A DNA stretch of 64,000 nucleotides from Sphingomonas mollis (GTDB lineage Bacteria; Pseudomonadota; Alphaproteobacteria; Sphingomonadales; Sphingomonadaceae). Both the position numbers and the translations under genes were made by a program. Below the pieces are notes generated by a model. That model was given only the letters and a program-made list of their open reading frames with translations. It had not been told where the DNA came from and searched no databases. The stretch is taken from the NCBI RefSeq assembly GCF_016427505.1, contig NZ_JAELXS010000005.1, positions 248,001-312,000 on the forward strand. Direction: 5' to 3'. Below, piece after piece: positions 51,910 to 61,937 of the stretch (positions within the stretch are counted from its first letter, which is position 1; each line of letters starts with the position of its first letter).

Positions 51910-52005
51910 GCCCTCCCCCGACCCAGTTTCAGGTAAACGATGCCCCGCATCGTTTAGGTCATGCCGGGGGCATGACCGACCTGAAACTCGCAAGCGGGAG
52001 GGGAG
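51910..52005. repeat. Cloverleaf-like structured element between MBL and M28 genes
   Basis: An outer stem of CCCTCCC (from about 51911) with GGGAGGG (about 51997-52003) and AGTTTCAGGT (51925-51934) with ACCTGAAACT (51979-51988) encloses two adjacent perfect hairpins: AAACGATGC-CCC-GCATCGTTT (51935-51955) and GGTCATGCC-GGG-GGCATGACC (51957-51977). A T-run (52005-52012) follows on the plus strand, so it may terminate the MBL transcript. No protein or known RNA family recognised. Confidence 0.7.
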
Positions 52006-52010
52006 TTTTT

Positions 52011-53648
<1,638 letters not shown>

Positions 53649-53821
53649 GGACGCTCCTTTGACGAACATCCCGTGCCACTGCGGTCACGTGCTTGCAACA
53701 TGAGCCGAAATCGCTATAGCGCCACGCTTCGCGATGCGTCCGGAATGTACGCGCGGCCTTTTGGGCCGGGCAGCATTTCGCGTCCCATCCTTCAACCGAT
53801 TCAAGACGATAAGGTGCCGCA

Positions 53822-54001
53822 ATGGCCGTCCCCAAAAGAAAGACTTCGCCCTCCAAGCGCGGCATGCGTCGCGGTCACGATTCGCTGACCGTCGCGGCAT
53901 TCCAGGAGTGTCCGAACTGTGGTGAGCTGAAGCGTCCGCACATCCTGTGCACGTCGTGCGGCCATTACAACGGCCGTGAGGTCGTGTCGGTCGAGGCGTA
54001 A
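53822..54001 (+). CDS. rpmF: 50S ribosomal protein L32
   Basis: The 59-residue product begins [20 protein letters not shown], the usual L32 start, and keeps all four zinc cysteines in [11 protein letters not shown] and [15 protein letters not shown]. It is in the usual place directly before plsX (24 bp), linking ribosome and lipid synthesis genes as in many bacteria. Read directly from the nucleotide sequence. Confidence 0.97.
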   Translation: MAVPKRKTSPSKRGMRRGHDSLTVAAFQECPNCGELKRPHILCTSCGHYNGREVVSVEA

Positions 54002-54025
54002 GCCACACCGAACGGACATACGCTG

Positions 54026-55084
54026 ATGACGGACCAGCCCTGCATCGCCATCGACGCGATGGGCGGTGATGAAGGGCTGGCAGTGATGCTCGCCGGGGTC
54101 GCGCGTGCGCGGCGCCGGTACGAGGATCAGTTCTCGATGCATTTCCTGCTGGTCGGTGACGAGCAGGCGATCCGCGCAGGGCTGGCGAATCATCCCAACC
54201 TCAGCGCGCATTCCGAGATCGTTCATGCCCCCGAAGTCGTCGGGTCGAGCGAAAAGCCCGGCCAGGCGATGCGTCGCGCCAAGACGACATCGATGGGTAT
54301 CGCGATCGACCTGGTCAAAAAGGGTCGCGCGCATGCCGCCGTGTCGTCGGGCAACACCGGCGCGCTGATGGCGATGGCGAAGCTGTCGCTGCGGATGCTG
54401 CCGGGCATCGACCGGCCGGCGCTGGCCGCGCCGCTGCCGACGCTGGGCGACAATGACGTCGTGATGCTCGACCTCGGCGCCAATACCGAGTGCGATGCGC
54501 GCAACCTCGTACAGTTCGCAGTGATGGGCGCCGCCTATGCGCGCACCACGCTCGATCTGGAGCGGCCGCGCGTGGCGTTGCTGAACATCGGGTCCGAGGA
54601 TCAGAAGGGCACCGAAGAGATCCGCGCGGCGGCCAGCGAGTTGCGCGCGGCGACGCACCTGCCGCTGGCGTTCACCGGCTTCGTCGAGGGCGACAAGCTG
54701 GCACGCGGCAATCATGACGTGATCGTGTGCGACGGCTTTGCCGGCAACATCGCGCTGAAGACCGCCGAGGGGACGGCGCGATTCGTCGCCGACCTGTTGA
54801 AGCGCGCCTTCACCAGCTCGACCCGGTCGAAGATCGGCTTCCTGATCTCCCGCCCGGCGACGCAGTTGCTGCGCGATCATCTCGACCCCAACAATCACAA
54901 TGGCGCGGTCTTTCTGGGCCTGAAGGGCATCGTCGTGAAGAGCCATGGCAGCGCCAATGAACTGGGCGTGGCGACCGCGATCGGCAATGCGGCCAAGATG
55001 GTGCGCAACGACCTGACGCGCCGGATCGCCGAGGATCTGGGGCTGGATCACCAGCCGACCATCGTCGAAAAGGCCGTCCTATGA
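54026..55084 (+). CDS. plsX: Phosphate acyltransferase PlsX
   Basis: The 352-residue product has the PlsX hallmarks: [11 protein letters not shown] at the N-terminus, [12 protein letters not shown] (about 107-118), [21 protein letters not shown] (about 149-169, split), [30 protein letters not shown] and [12 protein letters not shown]. It makes acyl-phosphate from acyl-ACP, the first step of phospholipid synthesis, at the membrane surface. It overlaps fabH by ATGA. Confidence 0.97.
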   Translation: MTDQPCIAIDAMGGDEGLAVMLAGVARARRRYEDQFSMHFLLVGDEQAIRAGLANHPNLSAHSEIVHAPEVVGSSEKPGQAMRRAKTTSMGIAIDLVKKGRAHAAVSSGNTGALMAMAKLSLRMLPGIDRPALAAPLPTLGDNDVVMLDLGANTECDARNLVQFAVMGAAYARTTLDLERPRVALLNIGSEDQKGTEEIRAAASELRAATHLPLAFTGFVEGDKLARGNHDVIVCDGFAGNIALKTAEGTARFVADLLKRAFTSSTRSKIGFLISRPATQLLRDHLDPNNHNGAVFLGLKGIVVKSHGSANELGVATAIGNAAKMVRNDLTRRIAEDLGLDHQPTIVEKAVL

Positions 55085-56049
55085 TCCGCGCGGTGGTGAC
55101 GGGTACCGGCTCGGCTCTTCCGGTGCGGCGGGTGTCGAACGCCGAACTGGCGGAACAGGTCGATACCAGCGACGAATGGATCGTCGAGCGCACCGGCATC
55201 CGCTTCCGCCATCTCGCCGGCCCGGACGAGACGACCGCGACGCTGGCGCGCGATGCGTCGATCGCGGCGATCGCGGCGGCCGGGTTGCAGGCGGACCAGA
55301 TCGACTTGATCGTGCTGGCGACCGCCACCCCGGACCAGACTTTTCCCGCCACCGCCACCAAGGTGCAGGCGATGCTGGGCATCGACGACTGCGTCGCGTT
55401 CGACGTGGCGGCGGTGTGTTCTGGCTTCCTCTATGCGGTGCAGGTCGCCGATGCGATGATCCGGGGCGGCGTGTACCGGCGCGCGCTGGTGATCGGCGCG
55501 GAGACATTCAGCCGACTGCTCGATTGGGAGGACCGCACCACCTGCGTCCTGTTCGGCGACGGCGCCGGCGCGATCGTGCTGGAGGCGCAGGAGAGCGCCG
55601 AGGCGGACGGACGCGGCATCCTGGCGACGAAGCTGCACGCGGACGGGCGGCACAACGGCCTGCTCTATGTCGATGGCGGCGTGTCAACGACGGGCACGGT
55701 CGGCAAGCTGCGGATGAAGGGGCGCGAGGTGTTTCGCCACGCGGTCACCAATCTGGCGGCGGTGATGACCGAATCGCTGGCGATCGCCGGGATCGAATCG
55801 GCCGATGTCGACTGGGTCGTGCCGCATCAGGCGAATGCCCGCATCCTGGATGCGACCGCGCGCAAGCTGGGGCTGGACCCGGACCGCGTGGTGGTGACGG
55901 TGGACCAGCATGCCAACACATCGGCGGCATCGGTGCCGCTGGCGCTGGATACCGCCGTCCGTGATGGCCGCGTGAAGCAGAACGATATCGTCGTGCTGGA
56001 AGCGATGGGCGGTGGCTTCACCTGGGGCGCGGCCGTCATTCGTTTCTGA
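55081..56049 (+). CDS. fabH: Beta-ketoacyl-ACP synthase III
   Basis: The 322-residue product has the KAS III triad Cys113 ([12 protein letters not shown]), His249 ([10 protein letters not shown]) and Asn279 ([15 protein letters not shown]). The C-terminal [13 protein letters not shown] is typical. It condenses acetyl-CoA with malonyl-ACP to start fatty acid synthesis. It is coupled to plsX by an ATGA overlap; ihfA follows after 118 bp. Confidence 0.97.
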   Translation: MIRAVVTGTGSALPVRRVSNAELAEQVDTSDEWIVERTGIRFRHLAGPDETTATLARDASIAAIAAAGLQADQIDLIVLATATPDQTFPATATKVQAMLGIDDCVAFDVAAVCSGFLYAVQVADAMIRGGVYRRALVIGAETFSRLLDWEDRTTCVLFGDGAGAIVLEAQESAEADGRGILATKLHADGRHNGLLYVDGGVSTTGTVGKLRMKGREVFRHAVTNLAAVMTESLAIAGIESADVDWVVPHQANARILDATARKLGLDPDRVVVTVDQHANTSAASVPLALDTAVRDGRVKQNDIVVLEAMGGGFTWGAAVIRF

Positions 56050-56167
56050 ACGCGACGAAACCGGCGCTTTCCGGGATGATTTCGGCTACGAAACGACAAT
56101 CACTCGCAAACCCCTCTTTCGATCGGGGGGCGGCTTGTGTAGGCTCTCCGCCCCAAGGGGATATGAC

Positions 56168-56476
56168 ATGACTGATGCCGGAACGCTGACCCGCGCCGAC
56201 CTTGCCGAAGCACTTCATCGCGAAGTGGGGCTGAGCCGCGCCGAATCGTCCAAGATCGTCGAACAGATCCTGGTCGAGATGTGCGAGGCCCTGTCGAAGG
56301 GCGAGAACGTCAAGATCTCCGGCTTCGGCACCTTCGTCCTGCGCGACAAGGGCGAGCGGATCGGCCGCAATCCCAAGACCGGCGTCGAGGTGCCGATCGC
56401 GCCCCGCCGCGTGCTGACCTTCCGCGCCAGTCAGATGATGCGCGACCGCATCGTCGCGGCCGAGGCGACCGGCTGA
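56168..56476 (+). CDS. ihfA: Integration host factor subunit alpha
   Basis: The 102-residue product from ATG 56168 (AAGGGG about 8 nt upstream) is a full HU/IHF fold: [46 protein letters not shown] split with the DNA-bending beta-arm, and [16 protein letters not shown]. It bends DNA as heterodimer with IhfB. The plsX-fabH-ihfA-merR order is typical of alphaproteobacteria. Confidence 0.95.
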   Translation: MTDAGTLTRADLAEALHREVGLSRAESSKIVEQILVEMCEALSKGENVKISGFGTFVLRDKGERIGRNPKTGVEVPIAPRRVLTFRASQMMRDRIVAAEATG

Positions 56477-56481
56477 TCGCC

Positions 56482-56886
56482 GTGACGACGCCGACGCCGA
56501 AGGCGAACGGAGCCTTGCGGACGATCGGCGAACTGTCCGCCGAAACCGGCCTGCCGCATCATGTGCTGCGATATTGGGAAACGCGCTTTCCCTCGCTCAA
56601 GCCCATGCAGCGCGCCGGCAACCGGCGCTATTACCGGCCCGAGGATGCCGTGCTGGTGCGCCGGATCGACCGGCTGCTGAACCACGAAGGCTATACGATC
56701 CGTGGCGTGCAGAAACTGCTCGCTGCCGAGACGGGGCCGGCGGTGGCGGTGGATGCGCCGGTCGAAACGGATGACGCGGGCGATGCCGAGGCGATCAGTG
56801 AGATCGAGGCGGCGCTGAAGGCGATCCGCGCGATGCTCGCCGAGGCGCTGGCGGCGGATGAACCTCGTGGCGAGAGCGTGATATAG
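56482..56886 (+). CDS. MerR family transcriptional regulator
   Basis: A GTG start at 56482 gives 134 residues. The winged helix is ALRTIGELSAETGLPHHVLRYWETRFPSLKP split over about 10-42, followed by NRRYYRPEDAVLVRRIDRLL and GYTIRGVQKLL. The C-terminus is short and acidic, without metal-binding cysteines, as in the small MerR protein found after ihfA in many alphaproteobacteria. It begins 5 bp after the ihfA stop and is probably co-transcribed. Target unknown. Confidence 0.88.
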   Translation: MTTPTPKANGALRTIGELSAETGLPHHVLRYWETRFPSLKPMQRAGNRRYYRPEDAVLVRRIDRLLNHEGYTIRGVQKLLAAETGPAVAVDAPVETDDAGDAEAISEIEAALKAIRAMLAEALAADEPRGESVI

Positions 56887-57264
56887 GTCCGGTCGTCATG
56901 GCGAGCGAAGCGCCGCGATCTTTGAAGTTGCGTTCGATCAATATCGGTCACCCTCACCCTTCCCACCCGGCTACGCCGGGCGGGCCCCTTCCCCCTCCCA
57001 TCGGGAGAGGGAGAGACGCCGAAGGCGGCGATGGGTGAGGGGGAGCAGACGTGATCGAGAACAGCTCTGGAGCAAATTGCGTGAAATCGGATCTATCCCC
57101 TGACCGTTCAGCCTGAGCGAAGTCGAAGGCCACCTATCCGCAAGGTGCTTCGACTTCGCTCAGCACGAACGGGTCGGATCAAGCGCTCGATGCTCTGGCC
57201 ACGACCAGGACGCTCTGGATTGCCGCGTCGCTTCGGTCCTCGCAATGAAGACAGGGTCCAACGA
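56887..57264. repeat. Gene-free stretch packed with three repeat families
   Basis: No gene seen. It holds a degenerate CGTCATGGCGAGCGAAGCG unit at about 56894-56920. A CACCCTCACCC...GGGTGAGGGGGAG element spans about 56949-57044, with inner hairpins CCCGGC-TAC-GCCGGG (56966-56980) and CGCC-GAA-GGCG. A CTGAGCGAAGTCGAAG palindrome has perfect 16-bp arms 57113-57128 and 57148-57163. A degenerate CGTCGCTTCGGTCCTCGCAATGA unit sits at about 57226-57248. It looks like an accumulation site for repeats between convergent genes. Confidence 0.8.
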
Positions 57265-58134
57265 TCAGGGGCGGAGCACCCGCCCGGCCACCGCATCCAG
57301 TTTCGCCGCCAATACCGGGTCGCGCGCCGATGACGGCGTGATGATCGCATGGTCGAGCACCCGGTCGAGCGGCGATGCGGTGCGGCCGGCCGGCAGGGCG
57401 CGGGCGAAGGTTTCGATCAGGCGGCGGGCGATCGTACCGTTCACCGTCATCTGTTCGATCACCTCGGCGACCTCCACGAAACCGGCTTCCTCGCGCCAGC
57501 AGTCGTAATCGGTGACCATGCCGACCAGCGCATAGGGCAGTTCCGCCTCGCGGGCGAGCCGCGCCTCGGGCATCGCGGTCATGCCGATGACGTCGGCACC
57601 CCATTGCCGGTACATCATGCTTTCGGCGCGGGTGGAGAATTGCGGCCCCTCCATCGCCAGATAGGTCGCGTCCTTTGCCATCGTGCCGCCGGCCGCCTTG
57701 ATCGCCTCCGCCGCGAAGGCCGACAGGCGCGGACAGACCGGTTCGGCCATCGAGACATGCGCGACCAGCCCGGTGCCGAAGAAGCTGGCGGGACGGCCGA
57801 CGGTGCGATCGATGAACTGATCGACGACGACGAAGCGGCCGGGCTCCAGTTCCTCGCGCAACGAGCCGATCGACGAGACGGCGAGCAGGTCGGTACACCC
57901 TGCCCGCTTCAACGCATCGATATTGGCGCGGGCGTTGACCTCCGACGGCGGGATGCGATGACCGCGGCCGTGGCGCGGCAGGAAGCGGAGGTGGACGTCG
58001 CCGATCCGGCCGAACAATATCTGGTCCGATGGCGCGCCCCACGGCGTCTCGACATCACGCCACGCCGCATCCTCCAGCGCGTCGATCGCATAGAGCCCTG
58101 ATCCGCCGATGATCCCGATCGTCCAGTCCGTCAT
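57265..58134 (-). CDS. mtnP: S-methyl-5'-thioadenosine phosphorylase
   Basis: The 289-residue product has the MTAP motifs IGIIGGSGLY (phosphate site start), RFLPRHGRGHRIPPSEVNARAN (split), AVSSIGSLREE, MEGPQFSTRAES (about 167-178) and NVIGMT-like DVIGMTAMPEARLARE. It splits methylthioadenosine to adenine and methylthioribose-1-phosphate in the methionine salvage route. The methionine-salvage partners are not in this window. The start MTDWTIG is the natural one by family length. Confidence 0.95.
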   Translation of the reverse strand: MTDWTIGIIGGSGLYAIDALEDAAWRDVETPWGAPSDQILFGRIGDVHLRFLPRHGRGHRIPPSEVNARANIDALKRAGCTDLLAVSSIGSLREELEPGRFVVVDQFIDRTVGRPASFFGTGLVAHVSMAEPVCPRLSAFAAEAIKAAGGTMAKDATYLAMEGPQFSTRAESMMYRQWGADVIGMTAMPEARLAREAELPYALVGMVTDYDCWREEAGFVEVAEVIEQMTVNGTIARRLIETFARALPAGRTASPLDRVLDHAIITPSSARDPVLAAKLDAVAGRVLRP

Positions 58135-58167
58135 GTGATACCGTTCCCGCCAGCTGATCCGCCACGG

Positions 58168-58872
58168 CTATAACGAGGGATCGGCCGACGGCCACAGCGT
58201 GACGGGATCATCCGGCCGCCACGGGGCAAGTCGTTCCATCGCCCGGCCGAACAGCGGCGAGGCGAGATGATCGGCGAGCCATTGCCGAACCTGCGGGATG
58301 GGCTGCGCATCGAACCAGTCCGGATCGACCGCCGCGAACTGGCGGACGAACGGCATGATCGCCATGTCGGCCAGCGACCGCGTCGGGCCGCACAGGTTAG
58401 CGACGGTCGACAGGCGCTTCTCCAGCACGGTCAGCAGCGCGAGACCGGCGGCGCGATGGTCGAGGGGGTCGGCGCCGTGGCGATCGGCATATTTGTAGCG
58501 GTCGAGGTGATGTTTGAACCGGTCGTCGAACAGGTCGATCAGCGCCATGTCATCGCCGGCCAGCCAGCGTTCGGGATCGCTGCGTTCCAGCGACCAGCGC
58601 ATGATATCGATGCTCTGGTCGATCACCCGGCCATCGGCACACTGCAGGACGGGCACGGTCGCCTTGGGCGAGATCGCGATCATCGCCGCCGGCTTGTGCC
58701 GCAACGTCACCTCACGGATCGCGAACGGCACCTCGCCGACCAGCAGGGCGAGGCGAGCGCGCATGGCATAGGGGCATCGCCGGAAGCTGTAGAGCGTGTC
58801 GATCGGCCGCGACCTATCGCGGATGGCGGCGGGACAGGGCGATCCCGGCGAGGTTTTGCGCCCGCTTGACAT
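58168..58872 (-). CDS. Glutathione S-transferase family protein
   Basis: The product has an N-terminal thioredoxin-like domain (TLYSFRRCPYAMRARLAL, about 26-43; KATVPVLQCADGRVIDQS, about 70-87) and a helical C-terminal domain (GPTRSLADMAIMPFVRQFA). The only ATG ahead of the domain is at 58872, giving 234 residues with about 24 non-homologous N-terminal residues and a 59-bp overlap with the RNase H-like gene; a non-ATG start nearer the domain is possible. The CPYAMR motif fits the stringent-starvation/YibF-like group. Substrate unknown. Confidence 0.85.
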   Translation of the reverse strand: MSSGRKTSPGSPCPAAIRDRSRPIDTLYSFRRCPYAMRARLALLVGEVPFAIREVTLRHKPAAMIAISPKATVPVLQCADGRVIDQSIDIMRWSLERSDPERWLAGDDMALIDLFDDRFKHHLDRYKYADRHGADPLDHRAAGLALLTVLEKRLSTVANLCGPTRSLADMAIMPFVRQFAAVDPDWFDAQPIPQVRQWLADHLASPLFGRAMERLAPWRPDDPVTLWPSADPSL

Positions 58873-59194
58873 AGCGGATCGGCGGCGAGCCGAGCGCGGC
58901 GGTCAGATCGCGCACGGCGGTGAGATGCGGCAGGCAGGCCCCCCGCGCCTTCAGGACGCCGTTCGCGCGATCGATCACCGCGACCGCATCGCCGAGCAGG
59001 ACGACGTTCGTCTCGCCGAGCGTCCGGACGAGACGGAGCGCCTGCAGCAGCGCGAGCCACTCCGCCGTCATGCTGGTCCCCTCCCCCAGATCGGGCTGGA
59101 TGTGCGCCTGCCCCCGGACAACGACGGCGGTTTCCATTCCGCCGCCGCCGGGCCGGTAGCCGCCATCGAAATAGATCTTCAGCCGCGCCGTCAT
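58814..59194 (-). CDS. RNase H-like fold protein with altered active site
   Basis: The 126-residue product has an RNase HI-like pattern: LKIYFDGGYRPGGGG (Asp10), MTAEWLALLQALRL (Glu45), NVVLLGDAVAVIDRANG (Asp69). In the C-terminal helix, where RNase HI has N..AD.LA, this protein has NLAGIAL, with Gly117 in place of the fourth acidic residue. It may be a reduced-activity nuclease or nucleic-acid-binding relative. Its ATG overlaps the stop of the upstream coiled-coil gene (ATGA), and it overlaps the GST gene by 59 bp. Confidence 0.82.
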   Translation of the reverse strand: MTARLKIYFDGGYRPGGGGMETAVVVRGQAHIQPDLGEGTSMTAEWLALLQALRLVRTLGETNVVLLGDAVAVIDRANGVLKARGACLPHLTAVRDLTAALGSPPIRYVKRAQNLAGIALSRRHPR

Positions 59195-59682
59195 GCCGGT
59201 TCTCCGTCCGCGCCGTCGTCGGCGAGGATGGCGGCCACATCCTCGGTCGAGATGCCGAATGCGCCGGCGAGGCCGGAAACCGACGCGCCACGCCGGGCGA
59301 GTTCGCGGACGCGGCCGGTATCGACGACGGTCTGGTAATGGCGCGTATCGCGTTCGCGCTGCACCTCGCCCGTGCGGGCCAGGGCGCCGGATCGGCGGCG
59401 TTTGGGTCGTTCCTCCTGCGCGGCGGCCTGTTCGGTGCGATCGGCGCTTCGTGCCTCGATCCGGCCGGCTTCCTCCAGCCGACGCTGTTCGCGCGCCTGT
59501 TCGCGGTCGCGGGCGGCCTGCTCGCGTTCCGATGCGCGCCGGTCGCTGCGGTCCTGCGTGGCGTCCAGCCGTTCGCGGGCGCGGCGTTCTCGTTCTTCGG
59601 CGCGCAGTCGGGCGCGTTCCGCCGACGCGCCGTCGATGGGTAGCGACAGGCGCACCGGTGGCTTGTCCCATCCATTGCTCAT
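59191..59682 (-). CDS. Charged coiled-coil protein, function unknown
   Basis: The 163-residue product (start MSNGWDKPPVRLSLP) has a long stretch rich in Arg, Glu and Ala (about 20-110) predicted to be an extended helix or coiled coil. A short C-terminal helix-turn-helix-like segment follows: RVRELARRGASVSGLAGAFG, then ISTEDVAAILAD (about 123-155). It could bind nucleic acid. No family recognised. It is coupled to the RNase H-like gene by ATGA, which suggests a joint role. Confidence 0.65.
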   Translation of the reverse strand: MSNGWDKPPVRLSLPIDGASAERARLRAEERERRARERLDATQDRSDRRASEREQAARDREQAREQRRLEEAGRIEARSADRTEQAAAQEERPKRRRSGALARTGEVQRERDTRHYQTVVDTGRVRELARRGASVSGLAGAFGISTEDVAAILADDGADGEPA

Positions 59683-59764
59683 GCGCGGTCGGCCCTGTCG
59701 ATCATCGCCGTCTCCATAACGATGGCGGGCGAGATCGCCAGACCGGCGACCGGGGCCGAATACA

Positions 59765-60658
59765 TCACGGCCGGTAGCGCAGGGCATCGACCAGCAGCGC
59801 GAACGCCGCCGATGGCTGGCGACGGCTGGGATAATAGAGGTGATAGCCGGGAAAGGACGGCGACCAATCCTCCAGCACCCGGACCAGCCGACCATCCGCC
59901 AGCGGTTCGGCGACCGAGCTTTCCATCAGGAAGGCGAGGCCCAGACCGGCGGTCGCGGCGCGCACGATCGACCTTGTGTCGTTGCAGATGATCTGCCCGT
60001 CGACCCGCACGCGTATCTCGCGACCGTCCTTCTCCAGTTCCCAGGCATACAGGCCGCCCGAACTCATCATGCGCAGGTTGATGCAGTTGTGCCGGGCCAG
60101 ATCCTGCGGCGTCACGGGGGCGGGATGGCGCGCGAAATAATCGGGCGAACCGATCACCGCCATGCGCAGGTCCGGGCCGATCCGGGTCGCGATCATGTCC
60201 TTGGCCAGCGCCTCGCCCAGCCGCACACCGGCATCGAACCGATCGGTGACGATGTCGGCGAAGCTGGAATCGATGCCCAGCTCGACATGGATATCCGGAT
60301 AATCCGGCAGGAAGCGTTCCAGCACCGGCCACAGCACCGTCGTGGCGGCATGATCGGAGGTGGTGAGCCGGATGGTGCCGCCGGGCTTGTCGCGCAGATC
60401 GCCCAGCGAGGCCAGTTCGCCATCGATCATGTCCATCGCCGGCTCCAGCGTGGCGAGCAACCGCTCCCCCGCCGCCGTCGCCGACACGCTGCGCGTAGTG
60501 CGGGTCAGCAACCGGACGCCGAGCCGCGTCTCCAGCCGGCGCAGGGTATGGCTGAGCGCCGATTGCGAGGTGCCGAGTTTCGCCGCCGCGCGGGTGAAGC
60601 TCTTTTCGGCGGCGACCGCCATAAAGGCGTTCAGGTCGACCAGATCATCGCGTTTCAT
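59765..60658 (-). CDS. LysR family transcriptional regulator
   Basis: The 297-residue product has the LysR winged helix ([60 protein letters not shown]) and a periplasmic-binding-like effector domain from about 90. It belongs by pattern to the large group resembling DsdC/GcvA-type alphaproteobacterial regulators. It is divergent from the cupin gene (93-bp gap), the classical layout for a LysR protein and its target. Confidence 0.93.
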   Translation of the reverse strand: MKRDDLVDLNAFMAVAAEKSFTRAAAKLGTSQSALSHTLRRLETRLGVRLLTRTTRSVSATAAGERLLATLEPAMDMIDGELASLGDLRDKPGGTIRLTTSDHAATTVLWPVLERFLPDYPDIHVELGIDSSFADIVTDRFDAGVRLGEALAKDMIATRIGPDLRMAVIGSPDYFARHPAPVTPQDLARHNCINLRMMSSGGLYAWELEKDGREIRVRVDGQIICNDTRSIVRAATAGLGLAFLMESSVAEPLADGRLVRVLEDWSPSFPGYHLYYPSRRQPSAAFALLVDALRYRP

Positions 60659-60750
60659 CGATGAAGCCTAGTCATCAGTCCATGCAACTTCCAACGCCTA
60701 ATCGCGCTCTATCGTCCAACCCACATGCCGGACGACGACAGGAGACGATC

Positions 60751-61152
60751 ATGGACATCATGCGCAGCGGGTCACGGCCATCGGGCAAGGGACCGGCGGA
60801 CTATTTCACCGGCACCGTCCGTACCGACGCGCCGTTTGCCGGCAGCGGCAATCTGAGCGGGACGACCGTCACGTTCGAACCCGGCGCCCGGACGGCATGG
60901 CACACCCATCCGCTGGGCCAGACGATCATCATCACCTTCGGACTGGGCCGTGTGCAGCGCGAGGGCGGCGCGATCGAGGAAGTGCGGCCGGGCGATATCG
61001 TGTTCTTCGCGCCGGGCGAGAAGCACTGGCACGGCGCCGGCCCGGACAATGCGATGAGTCACATCGCGATCGCCGAGATGAAAGACGGCAAGGTGGTCGA
61101 CTGGCTGGAACACGTATCCGACGCCGATTATGCCGGCGAGGTACGGTCATGA
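60751..61152 (+). CDS. Cupin domain protein
   Basis: The ATG at 60751 has AGGAG 8 nt upstream. The 133-residue product has the cupin motif 1 ([23 protein letters not shown], with two His and a Gln, split over about 43-65) and motif 2 ([18 protein letters not shown], about 81-98). It matches the carboxymuconolactone-decarboxylase-associated and quercetinase-like cupins often placed next to LysR genes. It may be a small metal-dependent enzyme. It overlaps the following broken reductase gene by ATGA. Confidence 0.9.
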   Translation: MDIMRSGSRPSGKGPADYFTGTVRTDAPFAGSGNLSGTTVTFEPGARTAWHTHPLGQTIIITFGLGRVQREGGAIEEVRPGDIVFFAPGEKHWHGAGPDNAMSHIAIAEMKDGKVVDWLEHVSDADYAGEVRS

Positions 61153-61891
61153 AGCCGCAGGTCATCTGCCTGATGCTGTCGTCGATGCTTCGATACGGGC
61201 CTTCGACAAGCTCAGTCCCTACTCAGCACGAACGGTTCTACTCAATGTCATCACGCTCTAGACGGCCAGCCCGGACGGCACCCGTCAGGACTGGACCGCG
61301 CTGTACGAGCGTATCCATGACGAACTGGACGGCGATGCGTGGCTGGTTGGGCGAGTGACGATGGCCGAGATGACGAAGGCGACCGCGCATCCGCCGGCAT
61401 CGGTGACGGACGTGGCGCGACCGGTGCATGTCGCGACGCGCGCCGACAGCTACGCGGTTGCGCTCGATCCGTCGGGCAAGCTGCATTTCGATGGCGGCAC
61501 GCTGGGCGACGATCACGTCGTCGTGCTGCTGGGACGGGATGTGCCGGACGATCATCTGGCGGAACTGGCGAACGACGGCGTGTCCTATGTCGTCGCGACA
61601 GCGGCGACGATCGACATCGCCGCGATGCTCCATGTGCTGGGCGATGCCTTCGGGATACGTCGATTGTTGCTGGAGGGCGGCGCCGGCATCAACGGATCGC
61701 TGCTGGCGGCGGGCGTGGTGGACGAGATGCACGTGCTGCTCGCACCGGCGATCGACGGCGGCACCGATACGCCGTCGATCATCGCGAACGGGACGGAGGG
61801 ACTGGCGGGCAAGGTGCGCCTGCGCTTCCGGTCGGCGACACCGGTCGACCACGGCGTCGTCCACCTGCGATACGCGGTGGAGCCGGCCTGA
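61149..61891 (+). pseudogene. RibD C-terminal/dihydrofolate reductase-like gene interrupted by a repeat
   Basis: The N-terminal piece [12 protein letters not shown] starts at 61149 in an ATGA overlap with the cupin gene. A dispersed repeat (61187-61235) follows, and the frame changes. In the frame of the downstream part a TAG stands at 61259-61261. From 61262 the expected sequence resumes: TASPDGTRQDWTALYERIHD, ELDGDAWLVGRVTMAEM, then LLLEGGAGINGSLLAAGVVDE (split) and the conserved C-terminus. Intact relatives read continuously through this point (a DGR..-type motif), so about 10 codons were lost or displaced. A truncated protein could still start at GTG 61355. Function of the intact family: NADPH-dependent pterin or pyrimidine reductase. 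Confidence 0.8.
61187..61235. repeat. Dispersed repeat (CTTCGACAAGCTCAG type) inside the reductase gene
   Basis: GCTTCGATACGGGCCTTCGA followed by CAAGCTCAG...CTCAGCACGAACGG; related to the elements at 14630-14757 and 57103-57175, with which it shares CTCAGCACGAACGG. Confidence 0.75.
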
Positions 61892-61937
61892 CGATCGGGA
61901 TGGGGCTCATCCCGATCCAGGTCGGCGATCGGTTGCG

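Noticed and set aside
56887..57264. A CRISPR array or tRNA gene in the repeat-rich gap
   Set aside because: Repeats are different palindromes without regular spacing; no cloverleaf with anticodon and CCA was found.
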